Shown: positions 17,373-27,752, counted from the first letter of the stretch. The stretch is 64,000 nucleotides of DNA from Peptostreptococcus russellii (GCF_900110295.1 NZ_FODF01000007.1:62001-126000); one strand, 5' to 3'. The notes: generated by a model not told the origin, from the sequence alone. Program-made: numbers and translations.

Positions 17373-19769
17373 TTATATTTCTCTAAGCTTTGCGCCTATT
17401 TTGTTTTCTAATTCTTTTAATATTCCCTCATGAACACTTGCTACATCTGAATCTTTTAGTGTCTTTTCTGGGTTTCTATATACTATTGAATACGCTATTG
17501 ATTTGTATCCATCTTCTATCTGGTCTCCCTTGTATACATCGAATAATTCGCAATCTTCTACAAGACCTTCTCCATTTGCTTTTATAATAGCTTCTATCTG
17601 TGCTACTTCTACCTCATCTTTTACAAGAAGAGCTATATCTCTTGTTATTGCAGGATACTTTGGAAGTGGAACAAATACTATCGTCTGGTCAGATATTCTA
17701 TAAGCTTCATCAAGATTTATTTCAGCTATATAAACTCTCTTTGATATTCCATAGTTATCTAAGACTAATGGATGTATTTCTCCTATAGTTCCAAGCTTTA
17801 CTCCGTTTGACATTATATCTGCACATCTTCCAGGATGGAATGATGTATTTTCAGAATCAGCAATATAAGTATGCCCCTTAAGACCAGTTCTTTCAAATAT
17901 CTTTTCTATTATACCCTTTAGTGTAAAGAATTCTGCTTCTCCACCACATAAACCAACACATAGGCGAGTTTCTTCAACTCCTGCCATATCTTCTGGAGTA
18001 AATACATGACCACATTCAAATATAGCTACTTCATCTATATTTCTTGATACATTTGTATGTAGTACATCCATCATATTTGGTATCATTGTCGTTCTCATTA
18101 TTGAAGTATCTTCACCAAGTGGATTTATTAGTTTTACAACATCTCTAAGCTTTGAATTTTCCGGTACTCTTATTTTATCTAATCCCTTTGGACTTACAAA
18201 AGAATATGTTAGAGTTTCATATAAGCCACATCCTATTGCAGTATTTTTAACCTTGTCTAAGTATTTCTGCTTGTCAGTCTTAACACCAGCAGTTGTGTTT
18301 CCCTTCAACTGAACAGATGGAATTCTTTCAAATCCATATATTCTAGCTATTTCTTCAAATATATCAGCCTCTTGCTCTATATCTAGTCTAAAGTTTGGAA
18401 CTTCAAGCTTTAACTCATCTTCACTTACAAGATTGCACTTAAATTCAAGATCTTCTAATATTTTACAGAATTCATCCATAGGTATATCTACACCAATTCT
18501 TGAATTAATTCTCTTTGGGCTTACTGTTATTGTCTGCTTTTCCTGCTTAATTGGATTTACATCTACAACATCCTTCATGACTTTACCTGCTCCTAAAAGT
18601 TCAACTAACTGAGCCGCTCTTTCCATAGCAAGTTCTGCTGTTTCTATTGCAATGCCTTTTTCAAATCTTGATGAAGATTCACTTCTTAGACCTAACTTCT
18701 TAGAAGTCTTTCTTATATTTTCTCTGTTAAATGATGCTGTTTCAAACATTATCTCTGTCGTATCATCTTTAACTCCTGACTCTTCGCCCCCCATTATACC
18801 GGCGATACTTAGATTCTTCTCTCCATTTGTTATCATTAACATTTCAGAATCTAATTCTCTTTCCTGTCCATCAAGTGTAGTAAATTTGTCTCCTGTATTG
18901 GCATTTTTTACAACGATTGTATTATTTTCAATCTCTCTCATATCAAATGCATGCATTGGCTGACCCATTTCAAGCATTACATAGTTTGTAATATCCACTA
19001 TGTTGTTTATCGGTCTTACACCTGATTCAATAAGTCTTCTCTGCATCCAATATGGTGATCTTTCTATCTTTACATCTGTCACCCTTCTTGCCATATATCT
19101 TTGACAAAGCTCAGGATTTTCTATTGATATGCTTACATCTGTTGTCTGATTTGATTCTTCCTTTACCTTTATTTCAGGATACTTTATCTTCTTACCAAGA
19201 GTTACAGCAGCTTCTCTTGCTATACCTATCATACATCTGCAGTCAGGCCTGTTTGAAGTAAGTTCGAAGTCTATAACTGCATCATTAAGTCCTAAAACTT
19301 CCTTTATATCCTGACCTGGAGTATATTCTTCTTCCATATCAAGAATATATATTCCATCTTTTTTATATTCTTCAACGAACTTTTCATCTATTGCTAATTC
19401 ATTACAAGAACACATCATACCATTAGACTCTACTCCTCTAAGCATGCCCTTATATATTTCTACTCCACCTGGAAGCTTTGCTCCATCAAGTGCTAGTGGT
19501 ATATAGTCTCCAACTCTTACATTCTTTGCGCCTGTTACAATCTGAATAGGTTCATCTTTTCCTATATCAACCTTTGTTACTATTAATTTATCTGCATCTG
19601 GATGCTTTTCTATTTCAAGAATCTTTGCTACTACAACATTTTCTATTTCCTTACCGTAGTATTCTACTGTTTCAGTCTTTGTACCTGTCATAGTCATCTT
19701 GTCACCGAATGTCTGGGCATCCACATCTATATCAACATATTCTCCTAACCATTTTAATGAAACTAACAT
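17373..19769 (-). CDS. pheT: Phenylalanyl-tRNA synthetase beta subunit
   Basis: This is the large subunit of the heterotetramer that charges tRNA-Phe. The 798 residues show the N-terminal tRNA-binding domain (KILEIEKHPDADKLIVTKVD near 48), the B3/B4 region (FELTSNRPDCRCMIGIAREA near 171), B5, the catalytic-like core (GLYETLTYSFVSP near 500) and the C-terminal FDX-ACB anticodon-binding domain (PKYPAITRDIALLVKDEV near 705). Length is normal. It follows pheS by 18 bases with an AGGAGG site and shares its T-box control. Confidence 0.97.
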   Translation of the reverse strand: MLVSLKWLGEYVDIDVDAQTFGDKMTMTGTKTETVEYYGKEIENVVVAKILEIEKHPDADKLIVTKVDIGKDEPIQIVTGAKNVRVGDYIPLALDGAKLPGGVEIYKGMLRGVESNGMMCSCNELAIDEKFVEEYKKDGIYILDMEEEYTPGQDIKEVLGLNDAVIDFELTSNRPDCRCMIGIAREAAVTLGKKIKYPEIKVKEESNQTTDVSISIENPELCQRYMARRVTDVKIERSPYWMQRRLIESGVRPINNIVDITNYVMLEMGQPMHAFDMREIENNTIVVKNANTGDKFTTLDGQERELDSEMLMITNGEKNLSIAGIMGGEESGVKDDTTEIMFETASFNRENIRKTSKKLGLRSESSSRFEKGIAIETAELAMERAAQLVELLGAGKVMKDVVDVNPIKQEKQTITVSPKRINSRIGVDIPMDEFCKILEDLEFKCNLVSEDELKLEVPNFRLDIEQEADIFEEIARIYGFERIPSVQLKGNTTAGVKTDKQKYLDKVKNTAIGCGLYETLTYSFVSPKGLDKIRVPENSKLRDVVKLINPLGEDTSIMRTTMIPNMMDVLHTNVSRNIDEVAIFECGHVFTPEDMAGVEETRLCVGLCGGEAEFFTLKGIIEKIFERTGLKGHTYIADSENTSFHPGRCADIMSNGVKLGTIGEIHPLVLDNYGISKRVYIAEINLDEAYRISDQTIVFVPLPKYPAITRDIALLVKDEVEVAQIEAIIKANGEGLVEDCELFDVYKGDQIEDGYKSIAYSIVYRNPEKTLKDSDVASVHEGILKELENKIGAKLREI

Positions 19770-19787
19770 TTATATCTACCTCCTAAT

Positions 19788-20819
19788 TTAGAACTCATCC
19801 AAGAATCTTACGTCATTTTCAAACATCAGTCTTATATCGTCTATTCCGTACTTTAACATAGCAAGTCTTTCAACTCCCATACCAGCAGCAAAACCACTAT
19901 ATACTTCAGGATCTATACCACAGTTTTTAAGTACATTTGGATGCACCATTCCAGCTCCAAGGATTTCTATCCATCCTTCTCCCTTACATACTGGACATCC
20001 CGCTCCACCACACTTAAAGCAAGTAACATCTATTTCTGCACTTGGTTCTGTAAATGGGAAGTTGTGAGGTCTAAACTTAGTCTTTGTTTCTGGTCCATAA
20101 AGTTTCTGAACAAATGTCTCCATTGTTCCCTTGAATTCAGTAAAAGTTATGTTCTTTCCTACAACAAGAACTTCTATCTGATGGAACATTGGTGAATGAG
20201 TAGCATCTGGGCTGTCACTTCTGAAACATCTTCCTGGAACTATTATTTTTAGAGGAAGATTATCCTCCTTTACAGCCTTCTTCATAGTTCTTATCTGAAC
20301 AGGAGAAGTCTGAGTTCTAAGAAGTATGTCTTCAGTAATATAGAATGTATCTGACATATCTCTTGATGGATGATCCTTTGGAGCATTTAGAGCATCAAAG
20401 TTATTTGAAACTGTTTCTACTTCAGGACCTTCAGCTATAGAGAATCCCATTCCCATAAATATTTCAGTTACTTCATCTATCATCTTGCTTATTATATGCT
20501 GCTTACCTAACTTATACTTCTTTCCAGGCATTGTAACATCTATTTTTTCCATTTCCAATCTCTTATCAAGCATAGATGCCTTTATAGCCTCTTTCTTTGA
20601 ATTTACAGAGTCTGTAATTAACTGTCTTACTTCATTTCCAAGTTTTCCGATTACTGGTCTTTCCTCTGAAGAAAGCTTGCCCATACCCTTTAATATTTGA
20701 GTAAGTTCTCCCTTCTTTCCAAGTAGATCAACTCTTAACTGTTCTACATCATCTAAAGTTTCTACAGATTTAATTCGTTCTTCTGCAATTTTTTTTAAGT
20801 CTTTTAATTTTTCCTGCAT
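19788..20819 (-). CDS. pheS: Phenylalanyl-tRNA synthetase alpha subunit
   Basis: The 343-residue catalytic subunit has an N-terminal coiled coil (residues 1-85), then class II motifs: HPSRDMSDTFYITEDILLRT near 162 and FRPHNFPFTEPSAEID near 247. GFAAGMGVERLAMLKYGIDD near 309 is motif 3. A Cys4-like insert, CFKCGGAGCPVCKGEGW near 265, is common in Firmicute enzymes. The start has an AAAGGAAG site. The gene follows a T-box leader and heads the pheST operon. Confidence 0.97.
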   Translation of the reverse strand: MQEKLKDLKKIAEERIKSVETLDDVEQLRVDLLGKKGELTQILKGMGKLSSEERPVIGKLGNEVRQLITDSVNSKKEAIKASMLDKRLEMEKIDVTMPGKKYKLGKQHIISKMIDEVTEIFMGMGFSIAEGPEVETVSNNFDALNAPKDHPSRDMSDTFYITEDILLRTQTSPVQIRTMKKAVKEDNLPLKIIVPGRCFRSDSPDATHSPMFHQIEVLVVGKNITFTEFKGTMETFVQKLYGPETKTKFRPHNFPFTEPSAEIDVTCFKCGGAGCPVCKGEGWIEILGAGMVHPNVLKNCGIDPEVYSGFAAGMGVERLAMLKYGIDDIRLMFENDVRFLDEF

Positions 20820-20879
20820 AGTATTCTTCCTTTCTAAATCTTTTTTATGGAGTTTTCTCCTTTAAATTTTTAAAATAAA

Positions 20880-21177
20880 AAAAGACCTTTCATCCATAGG
20901 GACGAAAGGTCTGAAATCGCGGTACCACCCTAATAGTCTGTACTAAAAAATATAATACAAACCACTCAAAAGTTTAACGCACATCACGTCTTTACTTACT
21001 ATTATTTCAGAAAAGCTGCTCCAGAGTGAACTTCCCATGTCAATACAAATAGCCTCTCACCAAACGGCTACTCTCTTAATTGCAAGAAACATAGTACTTT
21101 TCTCTTTCAAAGCATTTAATTTATCTCATTTTATTAAACCTTGTCTGTATTGTATCAAATGTGTCAATTTTTTGCAA
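20880..21177 (-). ncRNA. T-box riboswitch, phenylalanine type
   Basis: On the minus strand a promoter TTGCAA-17-TACAAT (21177-21149) starts a leader of about 260 nt. It carries GGTGAGAGGC in stem I, a specifier-position TTC (21030-21028, the Phe codon), the T-box core GGGTGGTACCGCG near 20930-20917, and a terminator with arms AGACCTTTCGTCC and GGATGAAAGGTCT followed by a T run. Uncharged tRNA-Phe should favour the antiterminator and switch pheST on. T-box features are seen; tRNA specificity is inferred from the codon and the gene. Confidence 0.93.
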
Positions 21178-21251
21178 GAATTTTTTTACTTTTTCTAAAT
21201 AATAAAATAGTTTTCTGCCTTTAAATTTAAATACTATAAGTATTTCTATAG

Positions 21252-22034
21252 CTATAAACTTATCTGATACATCAAAAGAGCTGCTGAAATCCCTACATTT
21301 AGAGATTCCGCCTTACCATACATAGGAATTTTGACAAGCAAATCGGAATTATCTATCCAAAAATCACATATTCCATTTGCTTCATTTCCCAAAACAAGGG
21401 CACATCTTTCTGAATAATCTACTTTGTTGAAAAAATTATCAGTCTTTAGGTAGCTAGAAACAATTTCAACATTATTTTCTTTTAATACTTCAAATGCCTT
21501 CTCTTGACTTGTAGAGACTATATCCATATAGAACATAGAACCCATTGCAGATCTTACAACTTTTGGGTTGTAAAGGTCTACACAGCCCTTTGTCATTATT
21601 ATCATATCAAATCCAGCTGCATCTGCAGTTCTTATTATTGTTCCTAGATTACCTGGATCTTGAAGTCTATCTAAAATTATTATTTTCTTATGCCTATTAC
21701 AATCATAATCTTCTATCACAAGATCTTTCATATTTATCATTGCTACTATACCTTGTGAGTTCTCTGTTTCTGAAATATTTTTAAATAAATCATCTGACAG
21801 AGCATATATCTTTGTTACTTCTTCTAACTTTTCTATCACATCAATATTTTCATCATTGCTTACAAATCTTTCACTTAAAAATACGTACTCTATTTTTGCT
21901 CCGTGTTCAAGAGCAAGTTCAATTGTCCTTAAACCTTCTGCTAGATATTTTTTTTCTCTATTTCTATATTTCGTTTTCAAAAGAGATTTTGCAAGTTTGA
22001 ATTTATCATTATCTTTGCTTTTTATAAATATCAT
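21252..22034 (-). CDS. SpoU/TrmH-type RNA 2'-O-methyltransferase
   Basis: The 260-residue SPOUT enzyme should methylate a ribose in rRNA or tRNA using SAM. Motifs are the N-terminal RNA-binding-like part (KYRNREKKYLAEGLRTIELA near 19), motif 1 LDRLQDPGNLGTIIRTADAA near 127, motif 2 LVLGNEANGI near 212 and motif 3 KIPMYGKAESLNVGISAALLM near 234. These make the trefoil-knot site. The exact nucleotide target cannot be read. It is 15 bases after ktrA and likely co-transcribed with it. A GAAAGGAAAG site precedes the ATG. Confidence 0.9.
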   Translation of the reverse strand: MIFIKSKDNDKFKLAKSLLKTKYRNREKKYLAEGLRTIELALEHGAKIEYVFLSERFVSNDENIDVIEKLEEVTKIYALSDDLFKNISETENSQGIVAMINMKDLVIEDYDCNRHKKIIILDRLQDPGNLGTIIRTADAAGFDMIIMTKGCVDLYNPKVVRSAMGSMFYMDIVSTSQEKAFEVLKENNVEIVSSYLKTDNFFNKVDYSERCALVLGNEANGICDFWIDNSDLLVKIPMYGKAESLNVGISAALLMYQISL

Positions 22035-22049
22035 TTCTTTCCTTTCTTC

Positions 22050-22715
22050 TTACCACTTACCTGAGGATACTCTTAGGGCAATATTTTCAATTAGTTTTGA
22101 ATTTCCTGCAACTACTATTATATCACCTTCTTCAAATTCCTTGTTTGGATCTGGCGGAACCTGAAATCTTTCCCCTCTTTTAACAGCTACTATATTCATA
22201 TTGTATTTCTTTCTTACACTTAAATCTATCAAATTGCTTCCTATCCAAGAGCTAGGAACAGTTATTTCAAATATAGAATGAGTGTCATCAAGCTCCATAT
22301 AATCTACAAGATTATCAAATGTAAGAGCCTTGGCAAGTTTTACTCCCATATCATGTTCTGGGAAAACAACTCTGTCAGCACCTATTTTTCTCAAAACATC
22401 TGCTTGGATTTTGTCAGTTGCCTTACTAATTACATAAGGAACCCCTAAATCTTTAGCAATAAGTGTCGCCATTATAGAGGCTCTTAGATCTGAACCTATA
22501 CATACTATCGCTACATCAAAGTTGCTAAGTCCTATATTTTTTAGAGCTATTTCATCAGTAGCACTTACTATAGCAACATTATCCATTGTCTCCGAAAGCT
22601 GCTGTATAATTTTTTCATTTTCATCTATTACCATTACTTCTTGCCCTGCGTTTAATAGAGACTGCGCTAATGAAGTTCCAAATCTCCCTGCTCCTATAAC
22701 TATATACTGTTTCAT
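22050..22715 (-). CDS. ktrA: Potassium uptake regulator KtrA/TrkA
   Basis: This cytosolic ring-forming subunit gates the KtrB channel. The 221 residues have a Rossmann RCK_N domain (IGAGRFGTSLAQSLLNAG near residue 6, DATDEIALKNIG near 53) and an RCK_C domain in the last 80 residues, the domain known to bind cyclic di-AMP in other KtrA proteins. The gene follows ktrB after 137 bases and has an AGGAGG site. Nucleotide control of the channel is family knowledge; cyclic di-AMP binding here is inferred. Confidence 0.92.
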   Translation of the reverse strand: MKQYIVIGAGRFGTSLAQSLLNAGQEVMVIDENEKIIQQLSETMDNVAIVSATDEIALKNIGLSNFDVAIVCIGSDLRASIMATLIAKDLGVPYVISKATDKIQADVLRKIGADRVVFPEHDMGVKLAKALTFDNLVDYMELDDTHSIFEITVPSSWIGSNLIDLSVRKKYNMNIVAVKRGERFQVPPDPNKEFEEGDIIVVAGNSKLIENIALRVSSGKW

Positions 22716-22852
22716 AAAAAATCCTCCTATAAGGTCTTTTACCTGTATTGATTATTATCTAAATTAAATTTTATCGCTATATCCTAATATGTGATTTACA
22801 AGCACATATTCTTTTTAATTTATCTATTTCTTCCTAAATATACACATAACTT

Positions 22853-24226
22853 CTATCCTACCAATATCTTGGCTTCTGGATATCTTACACTATTTGGTTC
22901 AGGATCGTGTATAAACATTGCAAATACAGTTAAAGAACCTACACGTCCTGCAAACATAAGAGCTATTATTAATAGTTTACCGAATATATTTAAATTATAT
23001 GATCCAGCAACTGAAAGTCCTACTGTTGCAAATGCAGAAGATACTTCAAAGGCACTAGCCAACAAATTAAACTCATGACCTTGGGTAACATTTATTAAAT
23101 ATGTTCCCGTAACCACTGTGGCTATTGCTACTCCAAATACACCTAAAGCTTTTCTAAATGTATACTTATTAATTCTTTTTTTAAAGACTGTTATTTCATC
23201 TTGATCTTTCATAAATGCCCTTATTGCCAAAACTATTACTGCTAAGGTAGTTGTCTTTATACCTCCACCTGTAGATGCCGGTGATGCACCTATAAACATA
23301 AGTATTATCATAACAAATAGAGTACTCTCCCTTAATGTTGAAAAATCCACTGTTCCAAATCCTGCTGTTCTCGTTGTAACTGATTGAAAATAAGAAACTT
23401 GGAACTTATCCCAAATATTCATATTACCTATACTTGCTGGGTTATTAAATTCACCAAAGAATATAAGAGCTGTACCTATTAAAATCAATGAAATGGTTGT
23501 TATTAATGCAAGTTTTGAACTTAAATCAAACTGCTTAAAACGTTTCTTTTTAATAACACATACCATTACCCCAAAACCTATACCACCTAATATTATAAGT
23601 GAACTAATAGTAAATACAATAATAGGGTTATTATAAAAAGAAACAAGTGATGTATATTCACCGCTACTTCTTCCCAATAAATCAAATCCCGCATTACAAA
23701 ATGCTGATATAGAGTGGAATACACTATAGGCAATTCCCTTAGCAAGACCAAACTTTGGAATAAATACTGTCGACAAAATTAGACTTCCTATAAATTCTAT
23801 TATGAAGGTATACTTCATAACATATATAATAAGTCTTACAGATCCTGACAACTGATTCTGATTAAGAGCCTCTTTTATTAATATTCTTTGTCTAAGGTTA
23901 ATTTTTCTTTTAAAAACAATTGCTATTGCAGCACTTATTGACATAAATCCAAGCCCACCGATTTGAATTAATAGAATAATTACTGTTTTGCCAAAGACAC
24001 TCCAATGTAAACTCGTATCTACAACTACAAGTCCTGTTACACATACTGCAGACGTTGCTGTAAATAAGCAGTCTATAAAGCTTGTACTGGTTCCGGAATT
24101 GCTTGCTAATGGCGTCATAAGAAGCAATGCTCCTATTAATATTACACTTCCAAATCCTAGTACCATCATTCCTGCAGGTCTTATCCTGTAGAGAAATGAT
24201 GGATAGACTTTCTTTACTGTATCCAT
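22853..24226 (-). CDS. ktrB: Potassium transporter membrane subunit KtrB/TrkH
   Basis: The 457-residue channel subunit has about eight to ten membrane segments and the four selectivity-filter-like glycine loops of the family, e.g. TSAVCVTGLVVVDTSLHW near residue 76 and FHSISAFCNAGFDLLG near 185. VTTRTAGFGTVDFS near 297 and FEVSSAFATVGLS near 408 complete the set. It imports K+ with KtrA. ATG 24226 is preceded by GGAGG; an upstream in-frame ATG at 24268 lacks a site and adds a charged tail. Confidence 0.93.
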   Translation of the reverse strand: MDTVKKVYPSFLYRIRPAGMMVLGFGSVILIGALLLMTPLASNSGTSTSFIDCLFTATSAVCVTGLVVVDTSLHWSVFGKTVIILLIQIGGLGFMSISAAIAIVFKRKINLRQRILIKEALNQNQLSGSVRLIIYVMKYTFIIEFIGSLILSTVFIPKFGLAKGIAYSVFHSISAFCNAGFDLLGRSSGEYTSLVSFYNNPIIVFTISSLIILGGIGFGVMVCVIKKKRFKQFDLSSKLALITTISLILIGTALIFFGEFNNPASIGNMNIWDKFQVSYFQSVTTRTAGFGTVDFSTLRESTLFVMIILMFIGASPASTGGGIKTTTLAVIVLAIRAFMKDQDEITVFKKRINKYTFRKALGVFGVAIATVVTGTYLINVTQGHEFNLLASAFEVSSAFATVGLSVAGSYNLNIFGKLLIIALMFAGRVGSLTVFAMFIHDPEPNSVRYPEAKILVG

Positions 24227-24617
24227 TTTTTCCTCCAAAATATACCTTTTAAAATTTTTACAATTCATTGTACCATAATAATATAAAAATATATATGATT
24301 TATATTATTTATTAAAATCTATTTATTAACATATTTCTCATAAAGTCTAATACATATTACTATTATACTCCAAGTATATTCTATTTTGCAAAATCATAAC
24401 TTTTCTTTAAATTACTATTTTGTAATTTAGCTATTTATATTTAATATATTTTAATATATTGTACGCAAAATTTCCATTGATTATTTAAAATATTAAATTT
24501 AATTACTTTACTTCTATTCCAACTAATTGTTAAATTTCTAAAATCAAATTATTTATAAATTCACATTCACTAAAAATAAAAGAAAGTTGTGGCGTACATA
24601 AACGTCACAACTTAACT
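24227..24617. other. AT-rich intergenic region before ktrB
   Basis: The region holds the ltaS-like terminator (24584-24613) and AT-rich upstream sequence of ktrB. No other structure is clear. Confidence 0.5.
24584..24613. terminator. Terminator of the LTA synthase-like gene
   Basis: AAGTTGTGGCGT pairs with ACGTCACAACTT (12 bp, one G-U) around ACATAA, directly next to the stop codon. Confidence 0.75.
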
Positions 24618-26783
24618 TTAAAAATCAAATTTTATTTTCTTTGTTTCCTGTATAGGATTCCCATTGTTATCATTAATTCTCAGGAAAACTTCCTTCTTAC
24701 CAGTATAGAAGTTATCATACAGCCTTATAGTTTTATCATTATAATAATCTGATTCAACCTTTTTACCATCTATATAAACCTCTGTATTTCTGTTAAATCC
24801 TTCTCCTAATATAAAGAAATCCCCTGCTCTTTGTTCAATTTTATCCAACTTCAAATCCTTGTTTGCAACTTCCATCTTTTTGCTTTTTGGCACTTCATTT
24901 GCCTTTAAGAAATACCTCTTACCAAAAAGTAAATCATATTGAACTAGTTTTAAATAATCTTGATAATCCTTATTATTCTTAAAATAGGCATGTATCATAT
25001 TTAAAGGTCCATATGGCTGACCTGCAGTTTGCAAAGCAAGTGTTGAAAGTTCATATGCCTGAAAATCCTTTGGAATACTTTCTTTTTTCTTTCCAAAATT
25101 ATTAGCAACTACAAATAAAGATTCAAATTTATCTACACCAGCCTGCTCTCTTCTTATAATATCTAGTGCAGGAAGGTGATCTCCATATAAAACAACTACT
25201 GCAGGTTTTTTTGACTTATTTACATCTTCAATTAACTTTCCAACAAAATCGTCCATTTCCTTAACCTGGTTCGCGTAATAAGTTATTTGGTTTTGATCTT
25301 TTATCGGTAATTTGCAATCTACTAGCTTGATTGGATATTCTATGTCCAACTTTGTCATAGGATATTTACTATGACCTTGAGTTGATATAGTAAATATAAA
25401 AGCTGGCTTATTTTCTTTTCCACTTTCTGGAATATCTTTGTCATCTAGCTGTTCATCTATATATTTTGTAAGTATTTTATCTTTTGGCCAGTAGGTAGGA
25501 TTATACTCTACATTAGTCATAACATCCAAAGGGATAAATTTATCAAAACCTAAGTTTTCAAGTCCCTTATTTCTGTTGTAAAATCTCTGATAGAAATTGT
25601 GTATAGCAATAGACCTATATCCACTTCTATCTAGATCATTTGCCAAAGATATAGACGGTTTTTCTGCTAAAAATGTCTGATATGGTATCTCACCCTGATT
25701 TAAATAATTGAAGTTTGCACCAGAGAGAACTTCATACTCTGTTCTTGCAGTACCACCACCGGTAACTGGAACATTCATAAGACCTGAAGTATAGTTTTTC
25801 ATAAGCCTTCTCATATTAGGCATAGGGTCCTTATCGAATTTGACACCTTTTATCCTTGTTGGATCCATAAAGGCTTCTAATTGCACCACTATTATATTCG
25901 GTCTGCTGTTTCCTTTTAAAATCTCTCTTTTATCTTTTTTCACTTCTTTATCTAGCTTACTTCTTATTTCATCTATATTTTTTTCATTGTAGCCCTTAGG
26001 CTTTCTTCTTACAGCTAAAACACTTTCTCTTGCAAAGGAATATACAAAACCGTTCTTCTCAAAAGAAGCGCCGGGATTCCAAGCCATTGCAGATATTATT
26101 TTAGCGTTATTCAATTGTGGAACTGCCACAGTATATACAGTAAGTGTAACTATAAAAACTATTAAATTTCTTTTCCCAATAAATCTATTTCTTTTGCCTT
26201 CTTTTTTAAATAATATTATAGCAAAAATTGAAAATACAATTATAAGAACAATTACTACAATTTCAAATCTAATATTCAAAAATACGCTTGAAATTTTAAT
26301 TGCCTCTTTAAATGATAGAATATCGTATGGAAATAGTGGCATTCCTCTTAATTTCATCAATATAGCACTTATACTAGAAAGCACTAATAAAGTAAATGTT
26401 ATTAATGACTTAAAAAATACCCTTCTTCTAAAAAACATGGCTGCTGAAAAAATCAAAAATATTAGTACATAATTTACAATTGCTTCTATTGGAAAGTCAG
26501 CAAAAAAATAAAATGCCTTTGCTACACTCTGTCTCGCTATCGACTCCACTATAATCAAAATTAAAAATGAATATACAATATTAAATAGAAGCTCTCTATT
26601 TTCATATTTTTTCTTCTTTATAGTCTTATTTTTAAGAGCACCTGCAGATACTCTTCTCTTCGATCTATCCACAGGTGCCTTATTCTTAATCTTAGCCTTG
26701 TCTATACTTTTCCTATTTCTTGACGACAAAGTTCTATCACCAAAATGTATTTTGTCTTTTTTGTTTCTTCTTCTACTGCTCAT
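24618..26783 (-). CDS. Lipoteichoic-acid-synthase-like sulfatase-fold protein
   Basis: LTA synthases transfer glycerol phosphate from phosphatidylglycerol to a growing chain outside the membrane. This 721-residue protein has a very basic cytoplasmic N-tail (about 60 residues, many Lys/Arg), five membrane segments (about 65-245), then the extracellular catalytic domain with the nucleophile context VTGGGTARTEYEVLSG near 341. TISTQGHSKYP near 460 and VVLYGDHLPALD near 523 give the metal ligands. After about residue 640 an extra beta-rich region resembling an Ig/IPT fold is attached, which plain LtaS lacks. It follows the CWB2 gene by 12 bases. The polymer made is unknown. Confidence 0.85.
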   Translation of the reverse strand: MSSRRRNKKDKIHFGDRTLSSRNRKSIDKAKIKNKAPVDRSKRRVSAGALKNKTIKKKKYENRELLFNIVYSFLILIIVESIARQSVAKAFYFFADFPIEAIVNYVLIFLIFSAAMFFRRRVFFKSLITFTLLVLSSISAILMKLRGMPLFPYDILSFKEAIKISSVFLNIRFEIVVIVLIIVFSIFAIILFKKEGKRNRFIGKRNLIVFIVTLTVYTVAVPQLNNAKIISAMAWNPGASFEKNGFVYSFARESVLAVRRKPKGYNEKNIDEIRSKLDKEVKKDKREILKGNSRPNIIVVQLEAFMDPTRIKGVKFDKDPMPNMRRLMKNYTSGLMNVPVTGGGTARTEYEVLSGANFNYLNQGEIPYQTFLAEKPSISLANDLDRSGYRSIAIHNFYQRFYNRNKGLENLGFDKFIPLDVMTNVEYNPTYWPKDKILTKYIDEQLDDKDIPESGKENKPAFIFTISTQGHSKYPMTKLDIEYPIKLVDCKLPIKDQNQITYYANQVKEMDDFVGKLIEDVNKSKKPAVVVLYGDHLPALDIIRREQAGVDKFESLFVVANNFGKKKESIPKDFQAYELSTLALQTAGQPYGPLNMIHAYFKNNKDYQDYLKLVQYDLLFGKRYFLKANEVPKSKKMEVANKDLKLDKIEQRAGDFFILGEGFNRNTEVYIDGKKVESDYYNDKTIRLYDNFYTGKKEVFLRINDNNGNPIQETKKIKFDF

Positions 26784-26795
26784 AGTTCCCTAGAA

Positions 26796-27752
26796 TTAAT
26801 TTGTTGCCTGTGCACACTGTTTTAAAACAGAATCAGGTATTCCACCAAGTGCAACTAACTGATTTGCTCCCTTTAACACAGATTTATTACTATTTAATCC
26901 TACTAGAACTATTGGGCTTATATTTCTTCCTGCAAGAGGACCTCCTGTAAGGGCATCTACAAGTTTGTATCCATCACTTAGATAGTATCTTGTAGGTTTT
27001 TCTCTGTAAAACTCATTTATTACTGCACTGTTTGTGCTATATCTATCACTACCACTGATTCTTGTTGCTCCTAATGAGCTTACAAGAGATGACTGTATAT
27101 TTCCTCTTCCACCTACTGCATAAATATTTTTAGTCTGCTCCACAACGCCAGCACTTGCATCAGTAAGTGTACTTCCATTTGTAAGTATTATCGGTTCTCC
27201 ATCTCTAGCTGCTACTGCAGATATACTCATGGCATCTGCCTCTCCCTTATATCCATTTGCAACAAAGACTTTACCTATTGAACCTTTTATATTCAATATT
27301 TCTTTAGCTATATTACTACTTGTTTCAAATCTATCTTTTCCACCGATTCTCTTTACATTGAATCCACCCATATTTTCATCTCTTAATTTATTTTCAAGAT
27401 TGTCACTTATAGAGTTCGTTGATCCAATAATATAGATTTTCTTTGCTATATCTATTCTTAACTGAGTTTCATTTGGAATAATATCCTTGTGTACTAATAG
27501 AATTGGAGCTTTTACTACTCCTGCTAAACCACTTGCGCTCAAACCATCAGCTAGCTTATTATTATCAGCATTTACAAGTATTACTGTATCATAGCTACCA
27601 ATACTTCCCGCAATTGCACTTGCTGTAGCATATCTATCTGATCCCTTTAATCTCTGAATTGAGTCAAAACTTACGGCATTTGAACTTGCAGCAAACCCTG
27701 TAAAAAGCATTAAACTCACTGCCAATGATAAAAATTTCTTTTTAAGTTTCAT
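26796..27752 (-). CDS. Secreted CWB2 (cell wall binding repeat 2) protein
   Basis: The 318-residue protein has a signal peptide (KKK then LSLAVSLMLFTGFAASSNA, cleavage near 26) and then only three CWB2 repeats, roughly 30-125, 130-220 and 225-315. Each opens with a RLKGSDRYATA-type motif (RIGGKDRFETS and RISGSDRYSTN in repeats 2 and 3). In Clostridioides difficile a CWB2 triple repeat anchors S-layer and wall proteins to an anionic polymer. Here no functional domain accompanies the anchor. It heads an apparent two-gene operon with the LTA-synthase-like gene. AGGAGG precedes the ATG. Confidence 0.9.
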   Translation of the reverse strand: MKLKKKFLSLAVSLMLFTGFAASSNAVSFDSIQRLKGSDRYATASAIAGSIGSYDTVILVNADNNKLADGLSASGLAGVVKAPILLVHKDIIPNETQLRIDIAKKIYIIGSTNSISDNLENKLRDENMGGFNVKRIGGKDRFETSSNIAKEILNIKGSIGKVFVANGYKGEADAMSISAVAARDGEPIILTNGSTLTDASAGVVEQTKNIYAVGGRGNIQSSLVSSLGATRISGSDRYSTNSAVINEFYREKPTRYYLSDGYKLVDALTGGPLAGRNISPIVLVGLNSNKSVLKGANQLVALGGIPDSVLKQCAQATN

